A DNA stretch of 64,000 bases from Vandiemenella viatica (GCA_031002005.1 CM061919.1:40451088-40515087); one strand, 5' to 3'; counted from the first letter of the stretch, positions 10,081-22,462 are shown. Made by a program: numbers and translations. The notes: generated by a model not told the origin, from the sequence alone.

Positions 10081-13000
10081 TTTGGGTTAAGAAACCATGA
10101 CACCCTTGCACTAATTGAGGTTAGCTAACACAATTTAGACTACAGATATTTTCTTTAGCTGCGTTCCACCTCGTCAATCTAATAAGAAATTAACATATGT
10201 TTAACATAACGCAGTATAAAACATGACATCGTTCACTATATTTTGCACATTGGCAATGCTCCTATCTTTCCTTTCAACGCTATAACTTATGAAAAAACAT
10301 GTAAAATATCCTACTTTCTAAAGATACTGACTCATTAGGAACAATTCGTGATTTCGAAATGCGCACGTAATTGGACAACATTTTATAAAGACCTCTTTGG
10401 TCTGGGAGAGTGAATTTGAACATACTGTAGTTGGCGCCATACTGCTAAGACTTTTGCATTTATTACAATTATTAACGATTTTTAACCCATATGACATATT
10501 ATTTAGAAACATTAAGTGGTAAATGAAAAGATTTCGTAATATTTACTAGTCAATAGAATTTAGATGATTTACAAAGAAGAACGAAGTTTCATTCGGCGTT
10601 GAGAATTAATATAACGTTCTAGGGTGACTAGCTGAGTTCACGAAGTGATAAGTCACCTGAGAAAAGTATACTGCTCCATTAATTTATCCCTAATAGCAGT
10701 AAAAAAATAATCTAAAAGTACATTTATTTGAATGGTCCAGTCTCAGTGGAAATCATTTATATAATTCGGGATGCTCTGTGCGGGTGAAGAATTATAGCAA
10801 ATAGTCTTTCAGTTATCGAAGTAGAATTTCCATATTGTTTGTTGAGTGATGGTGCTTTGTCAACCAGGCTCCTCAGTATGACCACAGAGGTCACGTTACA
10901 CTCTCGCAGCGTCCTAGCTTTTAGTAGCCGATTGGATCTCGGCAGAAGTCGCAGTAGCTCGTCCATCGCCTCGCCTCGCAGTAAAAACAATTCTCCTTCT
11001 CGTTGCACCTCTCGCAACGAAGAATCCACTGGTCGATCATAGGAGACCGTACTTCGATGTACACCCAGCAACCTCGCCTCCTCCATCAGATCATTTGTTT
11101 CCTCTGATTCGTTCTGCACCTCTTGGTACATATAACAATCATCAGTATTTCGAACTATAATGATACGATTGGCGGAATGGCTATTTCCCCACTATTAGCA
11201 ACGCATCATAATACTTAGAACTTGGGCTTATTTCTGCGTCACGTTGATAGGTGGATGTCGGTAGAGTTCAGACCTGTCGGAAACGGTGTAATAAGGTCAC
11301 TTATCTTGGCCGTCCTATTCCACGAGATTTTTTTCGAAAAGCATTTCCCTTTTTATTTTTATTTTGTGACCGTGATTCCTGGGAAAAACATTCCTCTTCA
11401 CACAGCCGGCCGCACTGCTTTGCTTGTCCCAATCACTGAGACAGCGAATGTTACGCACACTTCCGCTACCTGAAAATATCTCAAAAACTGTTTGCTCTGG
11501 GTTATGCTGCTACGGCGTGCATTACAGTACATTTGAGATTCGAGTTGTAAACAAAGTCTTTTTGTATAGCCTCCTAAATTGAATAAAAGATCATTGATGA
11601 ATAGAGGGCAGGCTTTTCGTACAGGAATGGGTGAAACCGGTATCAAAAGTCGTCTCTTGTTAACCGTGCAGTCTGTCAGCATTTGGCTGTGCACGAGCGG
11701 CTATTTTTGTTTATTGCAGTACGGGGTACAGTTGGGACGGTTGCGTCAACAGCCATCCGTTTTCCTTAAATAACTTATCATTGCCAAGTGTATTGACCCA
11801 CCACCTACTCCTCTCACAGATACAGGCGAAACTTCAGCACGTCTTCCCCAACCTCTACCAAAGAAGGACCTTTTAGAGACTGGACTATCATTACCCTTTA
11901 GCAATAATCTACTATATAATTTCCTAAGCTCACTCACTCACCTCGATAACTATTGCCTGGAGAACGGTGACGTCACATGCCGGCCTTCACTCGCAAATTA
12001 ACAGTGACTGTAGTCATTAGTAATTAGAAGTTAGGTGCACAGTTTAATAGCCCAAAAACTGCTCTGAACTTAATTGCCATAATGCAATCATTAATTTTGC
12101 TTTTCGTAGCATTTCATAGTTAAAAAAATATCGATAAACTTTACAGTTAAAAAAACATGAAACTACTTTTCAGTAACATGTCGACTTTAAGAAACTTAAA
12201 TTACTCATACTCTCTACTGTAACAGCGAATGCTAATTGTTATTCCGGCGTAGGCTAAATTTCAATTTAATTGAAACTTTCACTAATCCTGCTGTTTGACC
12301 AAAGTTTATACATTAAGGTTTATTTGCTATTTAAGTAATTTATTTTACTAACCACTTTCATTAATTGTCTTTGCACATGTTCGGTGTACGATAGTTACTA
12401 GGGTATTTAAAATGGATATCAGACCAAATATGTTATCGAATCGAGAATTCTGGTAATTAATTTCTGCGGTTTTGCTTAGCAATTTAATAAACTGGACTTT
12501 GTATTAAGATCTCTAGCCGTTATGGACACTCTGACCAAAGATTACCTTATGATTGTTTTCGCAGCATCAATAAAAAACAACGTGATGCTTTCGAAGCAAT
12601 TGGGCACTCCCATTAAACAGAAATTCTTCAAAGTTTGCAAAGGGTCAAATACAAGTCAATTTGTATTTCAGCAAATTCGAGTCTAAAAACCACGATTTTT
12701 GAAACAATCATACGATAGCGTGATCGTCTCTGTCGGTGACGTTTAATAATACTTCTGAGTTTCACGGGCTCAAGAGATTTTATTCACCATAGGAGTGAAA
12801 CACAGGTCAGGTTCGTATTTGGTCAGACCAGACCAACCTGTCATAATCTTAGACCCTAAAAACTGGAACTATCCTAGACCCGTGCCGATACCAAAAAACA
12901 GTCAGAGGCTTACACTAGTAATAACTAATAACAATAGGCTAGACTAGAACTGTCATTTAACAGTTCGACTCGCATCCCACACATTGTGGTCAGAGTTCCC

Positions 13001-13439
13001 GTGTTCTAACCCCTCTATTTATGCTTTCGTAATTATTAATTTTATTTTTATTTCGTCCGCTGACCCCAGCTAGGGAAACCCTAACTTACTGAATTTCTAA
13101 CGAAAGAAGCTCACTTCAAAAACATGAAACTTTTTACTAAGAAAATTTTGCATATGCCTGTTTGTCATTAAATAATCGATAGCTTGGATAACATTTGACG
13201 TTGTAGTATGAGGATCATCCGATACGTTCGAGCTCTGCAAGTGAGTTGCAAGAAATGTATTTTCCATGATCCCTCTGAGCTGCACACATTTGCTCTTATA
13301 CTATTCGCATACAATGTATTCTCAAGGAAGTCAAGAAATGCAGGTGTGGGAGAGGGGGAGGGTATCTGAGATGAAAAGGGTGGAAAGCAGACAGTGTACT
13401 CCAATCATTTCCAAAGCTCATTCATTTCGTACTTTATTT
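10081..13439. other. unassigned sequence, no supported genes
   Basis: The longest frame is 124 codons on the minus strand (10,757-11,131). Its product is Leu/Arg/Ser/Glu-rich with no motif I recognise and no visible splice context, so I do not call it a gene. The rest is AT-rich with scattered short frames. A CRE-like TGACGTCA occurs near 11,969, not enough to call a promoter. Confidence 0.35.
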
Positions 13440-14715
13440 ATCTACCTACATTTCAGCATCCTTCTTCATCACCATATTTCATATGCTTCAATTTTTCTTC
13501 TTTCTGGAATTCCTAAAGTCCACGTTTCGCTACCATAAAGTACTGTACTCCACACATAGAGTTTTGAGAAGTTCTTTCTTAGTCTCAGATTCATCTTTTT
13601 CATGAAGGCTCTTTTTGCTATACCATTCTTCTTTTAACATCATTTTTGCTTCGGTCATCGGTTGTAACTTTGCTTCCCAAGTAGCAAAATTAACTTACTT
13701 CTCCTATTGTACCCCATCCTATTTTTATAGTTAATCTACTGCCATTGGTATCATTTCTGCTACATTTGATCACTTTTGTCTTGTTTTAATTTATATTCTG
13801 TCCAAAATCTTCCTTCAATATTTTGTTGATGCCAGTCAATAACTTCTCAGTATCCTCAGCATGTTCTGCTAACAAAACAATGTCATCAGCAAATCGTAGC
13901 ATACTGATTTTTTTCTCCTTGAACACTTACGCCTCATGAAAATTTTACTTTGAGTTCATTTATTGCTTCCTCTACATACAAGTTCAAAATTAATGGGAAC
14001 AGACTACAATCTTGTCTCACACCCCTTTTATCTGATGCATGTGTCCCGTGATTCACTACTCTTATTGGCACTTCATTTTTATATAGTTCATAAAGTAGAC
14101 TATTCTTCTATCTCGATATTTTAGATCTGACTTCTTTATTATTTTGAACACCTTGTACTACCTAACATTATCAAAAGCCTTTTCTAAATCAACAAACACT
14201 ACAAAAGTTTCTTGAACTGGCCTTCAAGTATTAATCTTAAAGCCAGAATTGCTTCTCTTGAAGCGCGGTTTTTCCAAAACCCAAACTGATCTTCACCTAC
14301 TATCACTTCTACTACCCTTCCCATTCTTTTGTATGTTATTGCTGGTCAGTAATTTTGAAGCATGTGATGTTAGACTTATAGTGCGACAATTTTTACATTT
14401 GTCAGCTTGTGCTTTCTTTGGAAGTTTGAAGATGATACTTTTATTAAAATCTGTTGAAATTTTTCTTTTTCATAATTTTTTGATATCAGGTTGAATAATC
14501 TATGGATTCCTTCTTCTCTCCTAGGTATTTCAGATATTCTGCAGAAATCTCATCAATTATAATTGCCTTATTTTCTTTCAAGTCATTCAAAGCTTTTTCA
14601 AATACTGTCCTGAAAACAGGATCTCGTGTCATCAATATTGACATCGCCTTTGTAAGTATACAGGGGCAAGCAGATGATATATCTGTGACTGGAGAGTCAC
14701 GTGACAAGTTTCGGT
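13440..14715 (-). pseudogene. RTE-like endonuclease-RT ORF remnant (RT domain)
   Basis: Reading down the minus strand from 14,707, pieces of one RT appear in order. First is the N-terminal RT segment FEKALNDLKENKAIIIDE with ISAEYLKYLGEK. Next is an EDQFGFWKNRASREAI block, then motif B-like GVRQDCSLFPLILNLYVEEA, then the catalytic box LRFADDIVLLAEHAED with the YADD-type aspartates kept. Last are a thumb segment and an ELLKTLCVEYSTLW block that fits the post-RT region. Many stops and frameshifts separate them. The amino-terminal endonuclease is not seen. It is a decayed, probably 5'-truncated copy; an RTE-like assignment is likely, not certain. Confidence 0.75.
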
Positions 14716-15369
14716 GAATGAGGCGGCAGTCGGAGGTCGAGTCGGGAGGAGGGCTCGAAAAGTGGCCGGAGAATAAGCTGGTTTAGTTACAGCTCCGATT
14801 GAAAGGAGAAGTGTTATGCTTTGTGCGGTATATTGTGACGTGGATATTCTGCATAGTGCAGTGTCGTAAAATAATTGACAACAGTGACTATGCTAGTGGT
14901 ACAGCAGATAGTGTAAACCAGAAAAGACAGTCTCTTTATTGCAAAGTATTGCGCATGTGATTTCGCGGGTACAAATGAGTGTTCATGGTGGTGTCAACAA
15001 CGAAAGAGCCTGCTTTCTGCGAAAACGAAGTTCCGATAAATAATTCACGGTCAAAATTGTAAATGGTGGTTGGACACACTGAACTTTCGAGGAAATAAAA
15101 GTGTCGTTACCACGCAACTGCTGAACAATCATTTCGAAAACCCTGACGTTTTCTGAATTATTTTCCAATGTTATGTTGGATGTGACCGGGTCCGAGCTTG
15201 TTTAAGTAATTAATAGACTAAATCAAATAACAGCATCATACCATGGCGACCGTGACAGCACCAGGCAAACTTTGTCTGTGTAAAAATTGCGTTTGTTGGA
15301 CGGTTGAAAGCAATGAGCATAGCTGCGTACAGTTGACGTCATCCTTTGCGCACACTCTAAGTAGTCTGT
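14716..15369. other. unassigned sequence
   Basis: No recognisable coding region. The part from 14,730 to 14,790 is GC-richer (GGAGGTCGAGTCGGGAGGAG). It could be the 5' region of the neighbouring minus-strand retroelement or of something else; I cannot tell. Confidence 0.3.
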
Positions 15370-15409
15370 CTGATGATTTTTGGCCAGTCATTAGCGAGGA
15401 GAGTTCTAC

Positions 15410-15413
<4 letters not shown>

Positions 15414-15444
<31 letters not shown>
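15414..15444. repeat. poly-T tract (31 T)
   Basis: Uninterrupted run of 31 T. A shorter T tract sits at the equivalent place in a later repeat copy (17,341-17,356), followed in both cases by GC(A/C)ATGATTGG. Confidence 0.95.
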
Positions 15445-15446
<2 letters not shown>

Positions 15447-15629
15447 AATGATTGGCGCAATGGTGTAGGCATGGAAATGTACGTGCGTGTGCGTCTCTTT
15501 CTGTGTCTGTATGTATAAATATGGTGATACCTTCCTTTAGCTCGTCTGTCCTGTTATATGATGTGTTGTTCCTCCACTTATGTTGGTGTGTGCGTGTGTG
15601 TAGTGACGTATGGATTTGTGGGTGAGACC

Positions 15630-16747
15630 ACAGAAGGGCAGAAATCCGTTAATCGTTATTTAACGAAGTTAACAAAATTGCAAAAATTTAACTTTTAAGT
15701 TAACCTAAAATATCGTTAACGGTTTTCTTAACTTCCGTTAAATTGAAGTTCCGTTAACCTTAAGACGTTACATTGCTAGTCGACGTCATTTGGTATGTTT
15801 GAATTGCACTCGACACTACGCTTGTATGTTCCGCGAATCGGATGACTAACGGATTAGGTAATATGAAGTGCGAGTGTGATGCATATACAACTGTTATGCT
15901 AGGCATTGTGTGGATGTGGGCAGCAAAGCTAGAGTTTTGGAGCGTTTATATTTTACATCTGCAAACAGGCGCTCACTATTCGTTTCTACTTCGATCTGCG
16001 ATTGATTTTGCTATTTTTATAATCTAACTCTTTTACTATCACGAAAATGTCACTTTTAAGTTGGTATTGGTTTGGTGTTCGTTAGTGAAATAATTTAAAC
16101 TGACATTCGTTAAATGATAACGTCAAGGAACTGAAGCTCTTGAATCCGTTAGTGAAAGCAGCAACGCTAACAATAACAGCCACAATATTAAAAATCCTTG
16201 GCCACATTCATACAATTATGTTGGATTTAAATCAAGATTGAGGGAACAGTTGATTTATGAATGCAAACTGTGTTTGCCTAAATTTTCTACAACCTCGGCT
16301 CACGTGTCTAGCCTTAGTAATTTTAAACAACATATGAAGAGAGTGTATATATTCAAAGATGAACAGTTTGAAGAAAAAATAAAAGGCGGGCCAACTCTTG
16401 GGGGAAAAAAAAATTAATGCAAGCTTTCAAGTGCTGTGGCCACTTTTGATGTAGATAACAGCAAAATTTATTCCATCTATTAATAATTCAATTTCCAGAA
16501 GGACATTGGGTACACGTATTATTGATTCGCATCACAGTACATAGCCTCTTGGTATTGCTTGCAGTAATATATATTGCAATACATAAACATCATGTCCACT
16601 TTTTGATGGTTAACTTTTAATGGTCAACTTTAACTTGCATTAAATTTGCAAAAATGTAACACTTTAACGATGATCGAAGTTAACTTTTTAAATAGTGGAT
16701 TAACGATTATCGAAGTTAACTTTTCGATTAGCTGTGCCCACCTATGG
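15630..16747 (+). mobile_element. hAT-like DNA transposon, internally deleted
   Basis: Imperfect terminal inverted repeats start ACAGAAGGGCAGAAATCCGT on the left. On the right (complement) they start CCATAGGTGGGCACAGC, followed on both sides by a TTAATCG...AACGAAGTTAAC-type subterminal block. The 8-bp duplication GTGAGACC flanks it exactly (15,622-15,629 and 16,748-16,755), the hAT signature. The equivalent site in the repeat copy near 17,780 is empty (GCGAGACTT once), supporting the insertion. At 1.1 kb it lacks the catalytic domain, keeping only a BED-finger-like exon. It is probably non-autonomous. Confidence 0.87.
16185..16360 (+). pseudogene. BED-type zinc finger remnant of hAT transposase
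   Basis: One frame reads LREQLIYECKLCLPKFSTTS followed by SSLSNFKQHMKRVY. The spacing C-x2-C, about 20 residues, then H is that of BED fingers, which sit at the N terminus of many hAT transposases and bind the element ends. The last histidine position of a canonical finger is not obvious (MKRVY), so zinc binding may be lost. The frame dies shortly after in an A-rich stretch. No RNase H-like catalytic or dimerisation domain follows inside the element. Confidence 0.65.
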
Positions 16748-17839
16748 GTGAGACCTAGTATGAATATGGTAGTTATGATATCTGTCTGATAGCCAAGTGT
16801 CTATGCAACTCATGGTACCTGGGGCACGGAGGGTTGTGGTGTGGGGGACACGTGGCGGTGATCTATCTATGGATGGTACATGTAATCATTTGGGTGTAAT
16901 GAACACTAGGTATGGGATAAACACTGAAGTGTAGGGTGAAAACATGCCATCTTTTGCACACCCTCTAACTCGTCTGCATGATGATATGTAAGAATTCTGT
17001 TTTTCAGCCAGTCATGAGGAAAGAGAGTACTTCCCCCACTGTTTCGTTTCCATAATTGGTGCCGGTAGTTGTGCTGAACTCGCCGTAAGCTTGGACATAT
17101 GTGTCTGCGTCTCTCTATGTGCATGTATGCGTAAATATGGTGATTTACGCTTACTCGACCTTCCTCGAAGTCGACTATCTGATGATTTTTGTAACCAGAA
17201 TTCTGCCCAATTAATCAATAGTAACGACAGTTCTGATCGACTTCTTCGTTTCCATGATGCTTGCTGATAGTTCTGTCGAACGCACTATATGCATGTACAT
17301 GTACACGTGTGTCTTCTTCCTCTGTGGTAGTTCTGCTCCCATTTTTTTTTTTTTTTGCCATGATTGGTGCTGGTTGTTGCGTCGAGCTCGCTGTAGCATG
17401 GAAATTTGCGTGTCTATGCATCTCTCTCTGTGTATGAATGCGTAAATATGGTGATATCTTCTTCTAACTCGTCTGTCTGGATGTAGGATGTGCAGGACAT
17501 TTCACCATTAGTGTGTGCCTGTGTGTATTTGTGTGTGTGTCTTCTTCCTCTGTGAGTGTTCTGCCCCCTTTTTTTGTTATCATGATTGGTGCTGATTGTT
17601 GTGACGAGCTCGCTGTAGGCACGGAAATGTGGGTGTATGTGTGTCTCTCTTTGTGAATAAATGTGTAAATATTGTGGTACCTTCCTGTAACTCGTCTGTC
17701 TGGAAGTAGGATGTGCAATTCATTTTCACCACTAATGTGTGTGTGTGTGTGTGTTTATGTGAGTGTTTGTGACGTATAGATTTGTGGGCGAGACTTTGTA
17801 TGACTATATCATATCAATCTGATGACCAAGTGTCTACTG

Positions 17840-18125
17840 CAACTCATGGTTCGTGGGGCACAGGTTATTGAATGGCAGAAAGGCTTGTGGTGTGGGAGAG
17901 ACGTGATGGTGTTTATGTGAATAGTTTGGTACCTAGGACACACGTTACTTAAAGCCAGAGAGGTCTATAGTGTGAGATAAATGAGACGATGTTGATGTAA
18001 AGAGTTTGGTACCTGGAACACATGTTACTGGTTAGGAGAGAGGAATGCAGCGTGGGAGAGGCGACACGAGGCTGGGGGTACATATTACTTAATTCCAGAG
18101 AGTTTTGTGGTGTGGGAAAGGAAAA
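17840..18125. repeat. minisatellite, ~80-bp unit
   Basis: Four diverged units carry (A/G)TTA(C/T)TN(A/G)...AG followed by GTG(T/G)GGGAGAG and GTTTGGTACCT. Unit starts lie near 17,863, 17,944, 18,023 and 18,085. The last unit is shortened. Confidence 0.6.
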
Positions 18126-18194
18126 GCTCTCTAGCCTTCCTGGCGAGTCGGCATTGCTGTGCAGTGTAATAGTCAACAACGATGTAATTAGAGC

Positions 18195-18345
18195 AAGGAG
18201 AGGATTTGGTATAAGGAACGGGGCGGAATATCGAAATGAGTGAATTCGTTAAAGCATGAATAAGCGAAAACTAGTTGGTCGGACCAGAGATCGAACCTAG
18301 GTCCCCAAAATGCCAAGCATTAACCTCTCATTCACCCAGTTCGGT
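18195..18345 (-). mobile_element. tRNA-derived SINE-like fragment
   Basis: On the minus strand it begins CACCGAACTGGGTGAATGAG, has an A-box-like TGGGTGAATG and a B-box-like AGGTTCGATCTC 30-odd bases later, then a body distinct from the 8,471 family except for a shared AAGGAACGG-type block (plus strand). It may be a related subfamily or a second SINE family. No TSD identified. Confidence 0.5.
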
Positions 18346-18529
18346 GTGCTAGAAAGATGGTGATAGAAACCTACTCGACGTCGAGATTTCACCATCAATA
18401 TGTGCTTGTAACCACTGTTTCTACAGGGAGTAGACACTCTCCCATTTCACTGTGCTATTTTCAGTTTGTTGCCGTTTTTGTTGGGATACCAGCTGTCTTT
18501 CTCAATTTGTTCACTATATGTCCTTCGGG

Positions 18530-18820
18530 ACAAAAACTGTAATGAGGGGATGTATGAGAGAAGCGAAGGACTTGGGTTACAAATCCACAGTCAGAGCATT
18601 ACTAGTATATAGTGGTGTAATATGGAGTCCACATTTTTTGCACATTAAATGCCGGGTGCAAGGGAGGGCAGCTAGATTTATAAGTGGAACACATTTTACA
18701 AGTGACATGTATATGGTGTATAATGAAGTTAGAATGGATATTGGTGGAAGAATTCTGCGTGGTGCATGGAAGGGAAAAGTTGGCCATGACCACAAGGCTA
18801 GGGAGGGTAAAATATGCAAA
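18530..18820 (+). pseudogene. CR1-like RT C-terminal fragment
   Basis: A single open frame carries RGCMREAKDLGYKSTVRALL, then VYSGVIWSPHF and QGRAARFISGTHFTSDM, then AWKGKVGHDHKAR. The same motif order (RALLEYGGVVWDP, then RRAARFVFGN, then GDHDHK) occurs in the CR1-like element at 41,270-44,640. It is therefore an isolated C-terminal piece of that kind of RT ORF. There is no catalytic part, and the open frame continuing to 18,925 beyond the match is not meaningful. Confidence 0.65.
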
Positions 18821-18929
18821 CACCTACTTTCATATACGAATGACTTAACAATTTACGACAGTCCAAGTGTAGACGTTATCTTCGGCGTAATCGTGCTAGT
18901 GTCTGCACCTGTGGTGATATTTTAGATGT

Positions 18930-19575
18930 TTGTCGGTTTGTGGAGATTCCTAAGAAAATATTGGTTTTGATATCTGTTAGATGACCATGTTAGCTAAGAG
19001 CGGTATTATAACTTTATCATGTGCGCTAGTTAGTTTAAGGAAGCATGAAATTACAAAACAAAAATATGTCATACTTGGTCCTGAATTCAAAGATTGGCGT
19101 CAGTTGCGGACATTTCAAACCAATGGAGAACTCTCCTGGGCCTGATTGGCTGAAAAAACTTTAGCAGAAATTTCCTGGAAAAAAGGCAGACATTTCTTGG
19201 AAAACTTGTGTACTGTGGAGCGCATAGTCTTGGCGTGACTCGATTTTTTTTTTCAGACAGGAACAGGTGTACTCGATGGCGGACGCATTCCTCAAGGGTG
19301 GAATTAGTTAGACTAACGGACGGTGTTTTATTCCAGGAACATCCAAAGCATTCATGCTATGCTGTGAGATATAGTTAAAAGGAAGGTAAGAGGTGTGTTA
19401 GTATATGCCACAGTGTATAGTGTTTATAGTGAATCACTGATGAAAACTTTATACTTACGAAGGATGACTGGTTTAATGGCTGTCTCAGGTAACGTTAGGA
19501 GTCCTCCCCCTATTAGTTGGAAATGAAAGAGTGACCTTATCGTGACTGTAGTGATGAATATCAAACCATCAACCA
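18930..19575. other. unassigned sequence
   Basis: Nothing recognised on either strand. There are no repeats shared with the rest of the window that I can see. Confidence 0.35.
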
Positions 19576-19579
19576 CATA

Positions 19580-19900
19580 GTTTAAATCGGTTTTCTTTGC
19601 TCACTGACATTTGTAATGTGATTGCATTACAATCACTCCATTGATGTGCCAACCCGTGAAACCTTGGTTTTATTGAGGGAATTCTCCATGCTGTATTCTT
19701 TTGCTGTAATATGGAGGTTATATACCGATCTCTGCAGGTCATATTCTGATTCAGCAAAAAGCACTTGGTCATCTCCAAACAGTAATGTATCTAGGTTGGT
19801 CTGACTGTCTATTTTTATTGTGCCATGGGGGTTTTGTCGCCAGTCACTAATGATTTTGATTATATATATGCTGAATAAAAATGGCGATAAAAGTTAATTT
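19580..19900 (-). pseudogene. RT fragment with DDQV catalytic box
   Basis: On the minus strand the frame reads DDQVLFAESEYDLQRSVYNL, then HITAKEYSMEFS and NKTKVSRVGTSM. This corresponds to the catalytic ADDQV box and the following K-T-K segment of a non-LTR RT family common in arthropods. Stops follow, then an LNYVVDGL-type segment that could be the eroded YLG region. Only about 100 codons survive. The clade differs from the RTE-like and CR1-like pieces nearby; I cannot name it more exactly. Confidence 0.6.
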
Positions 19901-20587
19901 TATGGTAAGTAGACTATTAATGAATTATAATAGTTCGAAATATCAATAAGACATGACCAAATGTTTTTCGAAGGTCTGAGGAAGAAAATTACAGGTTTGG
20001 GAATAACGAATATTGCAGAGTCTCTAATTTATACGAGCAAGCAGTGGACAACATGACGTGCGCATTCCACACCAGTGAATCCCTAATGTCAAGCTCGGAA
20101 AAGCGCCTAATGGAATATTCTTGTTGCTGGGCAAATACTAGAGTGATTGTTGTGACGAAAATATTCTGCTTTCACCTAACAGACGTGTAAAAACCGGAAT
20201 AGTCTGCGGCGTGCGCTACTTAGTGTCTGAAATAGCGAGCTCCCGCCTCGGGCGACCGCGTGTAGCGGACGGTTAGAAATAGTGCAACCAGAGCGCGCGA
20301 GTGCACGTCAGCTATGACGTCACTAGAGCTATGCGTCTGCGAACTCGTCGGGCAAGTGCTGACACCTGGGACCGCCATTGGCAACCCCCACTACACTTGC
20401 CTGTGTCACTGAAGATGAGTTCTTGAGACATGGCGATCTGGAGTCGAACGAGATAGCTATGAACAGGTCAATAGTCAGTGCGCAAGTGAGGTCTGACTAA
20501 GGGGTGAGTGTAGCTGTTACACGCAGTCAGCAGGCTCACGGTGCGTGCTCGCACTTGAAGCACAACGGACGCCTCTCACAGACCACA
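19901..20587. other. unassigned; GC/CpG-rich from about 20,190 to 20,587
   Basis: No coding match. CpG density is well above the AT-rich average. The stretch contains TATGACGTCACT (CRE-like core TGACGTCA at 20,315) and many CGCG motifs. It abuts the long-TIR element and may be part of a GC-rich element of its own or a small CpG island. Confidence 0.3.
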
Positions 20588-21030
20588 GTAAGGCCGGGCG
20601 CACATTGACACGCAGGCGGCGCAGCACAGTTTCTGTGTCTCTATGTTTTGGGGCGGAACAGCGTGTATTGAGACGCAGAGCAGGGCAGCGCAGTACTGCG
20701 CCGCACGTGGCCTGCGCCACGTTGTGATCACGACACAGAAACTGTGCCACGCAGCTCACTCTTGCCGGTTTTTGCCGTAACACTTCTTGTGTTATTTATA
20801 ATCTTGCTTTACTTATAATCATTTTCAACTACGGAATAAGAAAAATTGATTAAACTGGCGCGTAATCAACCTGAGATTCACAATATCAGTAGTTATAAAT
20901 ACATAAAAATTAAATTTAAACAAGAAATTTTGACCATGAGCCCAACAAGTGGCGAGTAAATTCAGCATTTATTTATCATACAATTGTCCTCTTATAATTT
21001 TCACTTTTATTTTCTCTTTTAGCATTAATT
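20588..21030 (+). repeat. left arm of ~400-bp inverted repeat
   Basis: Contains GTTTCTGTGTCTCTATGTTT, GTGATCACGACACAGAAACT and a long AT-rich segment (ATTTATAATCTTGCTTTAC). All recur inverted at 22,060-22,462. The arms are similar enough to pair into a hairpin. Confidence 0.85.
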
Positions 21031-21970
21031 TTTAATAAAACTTTTTTTAAAAAAAGATTGATATAGATGCTATTATTACATAATTTGTTGAACACTGCTT
21101 TTTTAGTTTCAAGTATTTCTAATGTTCTGTTAAAGTAATAACAATTTTTCAAGCTCGGCATCCCAGTCTGATTCAGAAATTAAAAATCGAGTTTTTGTAT
21201 CGATATGTTTTTGGTTACGCTTTTTTGTCGGTTTCTCGCACAACACAAGAATGCTTTGTAAACTGCCGCACGAAACTGCGGTCTAATTTGCGCGGGTAAC
21301 TGCCCGACACAGTTTCTGTTTTCGTGATGCCCTGCCCTGCTCGGCGCTGCCCCTACTGCGCCACGCAGCTCAATGTGCCCCCCGGGTAAGTGCAGACAAT
21401 GAATGCATTTGGTCGTTACCAACAACAGGAACGAAAGGCAAGCAATCTGTGTGAACATGTACGTGCCACCAAAAACCCTGACGCGGATAGTCCCTGTTGT
21501 TGAATGTCCCCAGACATGTATAACTGGAAGGAACTGCAAACCCTAATGCAATTCGTCATACGCTATTTACGTAATAACATTTCTAAGCATCCGCAAATAA
21601 ATTAACTGACAGAACACTGGGAAAAAAGTATGTAGGGCCTATTACGTTTAAATCGTTATATCAATCATTAGATGCTTATATTTAAGTATTGTTCTTTTGA
21701 TAAATACAAGTATTCCTTAAATTCTTTGTCCATTGATAAGTAAGATAAAAGTTTTAATTTTCGAACATCAATGTTAGTGAAAGCTTTGATTAGATTGTTA
21801 CTTAGCATAGGTCAGAATTATAACTGGCAATTGACGCTACAGCAGAGGGCATGAATAATTTAGCTTTTTTCCAAAATAATTTAAACTGTGCCCTATTATT
21901 GAAATTATTAAATAGTTTGAACGGAAATAGTTGCACACTGAGCGCGAACAATTAATATGCGTGAGATTGC

Positions 21971-21975
<5 letters not shown>

Positions 21976-22009
<34 letters not shown>

Positions 22010-22019
22010 CTGGCGGCAA
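21976..22019. repeat. poly-T tract (44 T)
   Basis: Uninterrupted 44-base T run. The sequence on either side (GTGAGATTG before, CTGGCGGCAAGTTTAGAG after) is duplicated at 27,227-27,310 around a shorter T tract. Confidence 0.95.
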
Positions 22020-22059
22020 GTTTAGAGTAGTATGTGGTTAAGTTGAAATCCAACCTGAA

Positions 22060-22462
22060 CCAGGATGGAAAAAGTAAAAATTGTAAGTGGACAGTTTTAT
22101 GATAAATAAATGCTGAATTTACTCTCCACTTGTTGGGCTCATTGTCCAAATCTCTTGTTTAAATTTAATTTTTATGTACTTTTTATGACTGATATTGTGA
22201 ATCGCAGGTTGGTTACGCACCAGATTAATCAATTTTTCTTATTCCATAGTTGATAATGATTATAAGTAAAGCAAGATTATAAATAACGCAAGAAGTGTTA
22301 CGTTGTAAACCGGCACGAGTGAGCTGCGTGGCACAGTTTCTGTGTCGTGATCACAACGTCGTGCAGGCCACGTGCGGCGCAGTACTGCGCTACCCTGCTC
22401 TGCGTCTCAATACGCGCTGTTCCGCCCCAAAACATAGAGACACAGAAACTGTGCTGCGCTGC
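22060..22462 (-). repeat. right arm of ~400-bp inverted repeat (inner part)
   Basis: Reverse complement of 20,610-21,030 with scattered differences. Its outer end is displaced to 27,186-27,216 by an inserted transposon. Confidence 0.85.

Larger units (their letters stand above)
15370..18125. repeat. degenerate tandem/segmental repeats interrupted by a hAT-like element
   Basis: Blocks recur at roughly 220-300 bp. ATGATTGGTGCTG occurs near 17,359 and 17,581, with variants near 15,447 and 17,053. AACTCGTCTG occurs at about 16,967, 17,466 and 17,692, with a variant at 15,541. A longer match links 15,600-16,860 to 17,760-17,930: GACGTATGGATTTGTGGGTG against GACGTATAGATTTGTGGGCG, and later CCAAGTGTCTATGCAACTCA against CCAAGTGTCTACTGCAACTC. 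The first copy holds the element at 15,630-16,747 and the second does not. Several poly-T tracts lie at equivalent positions. Confidence 0.75.

Noticed and set aside
10757..11131. 124-codon minus-strand gene
   Set aside because: No recognised motif, partner exon or family, and of a size expected by chance in a 64-kb window.
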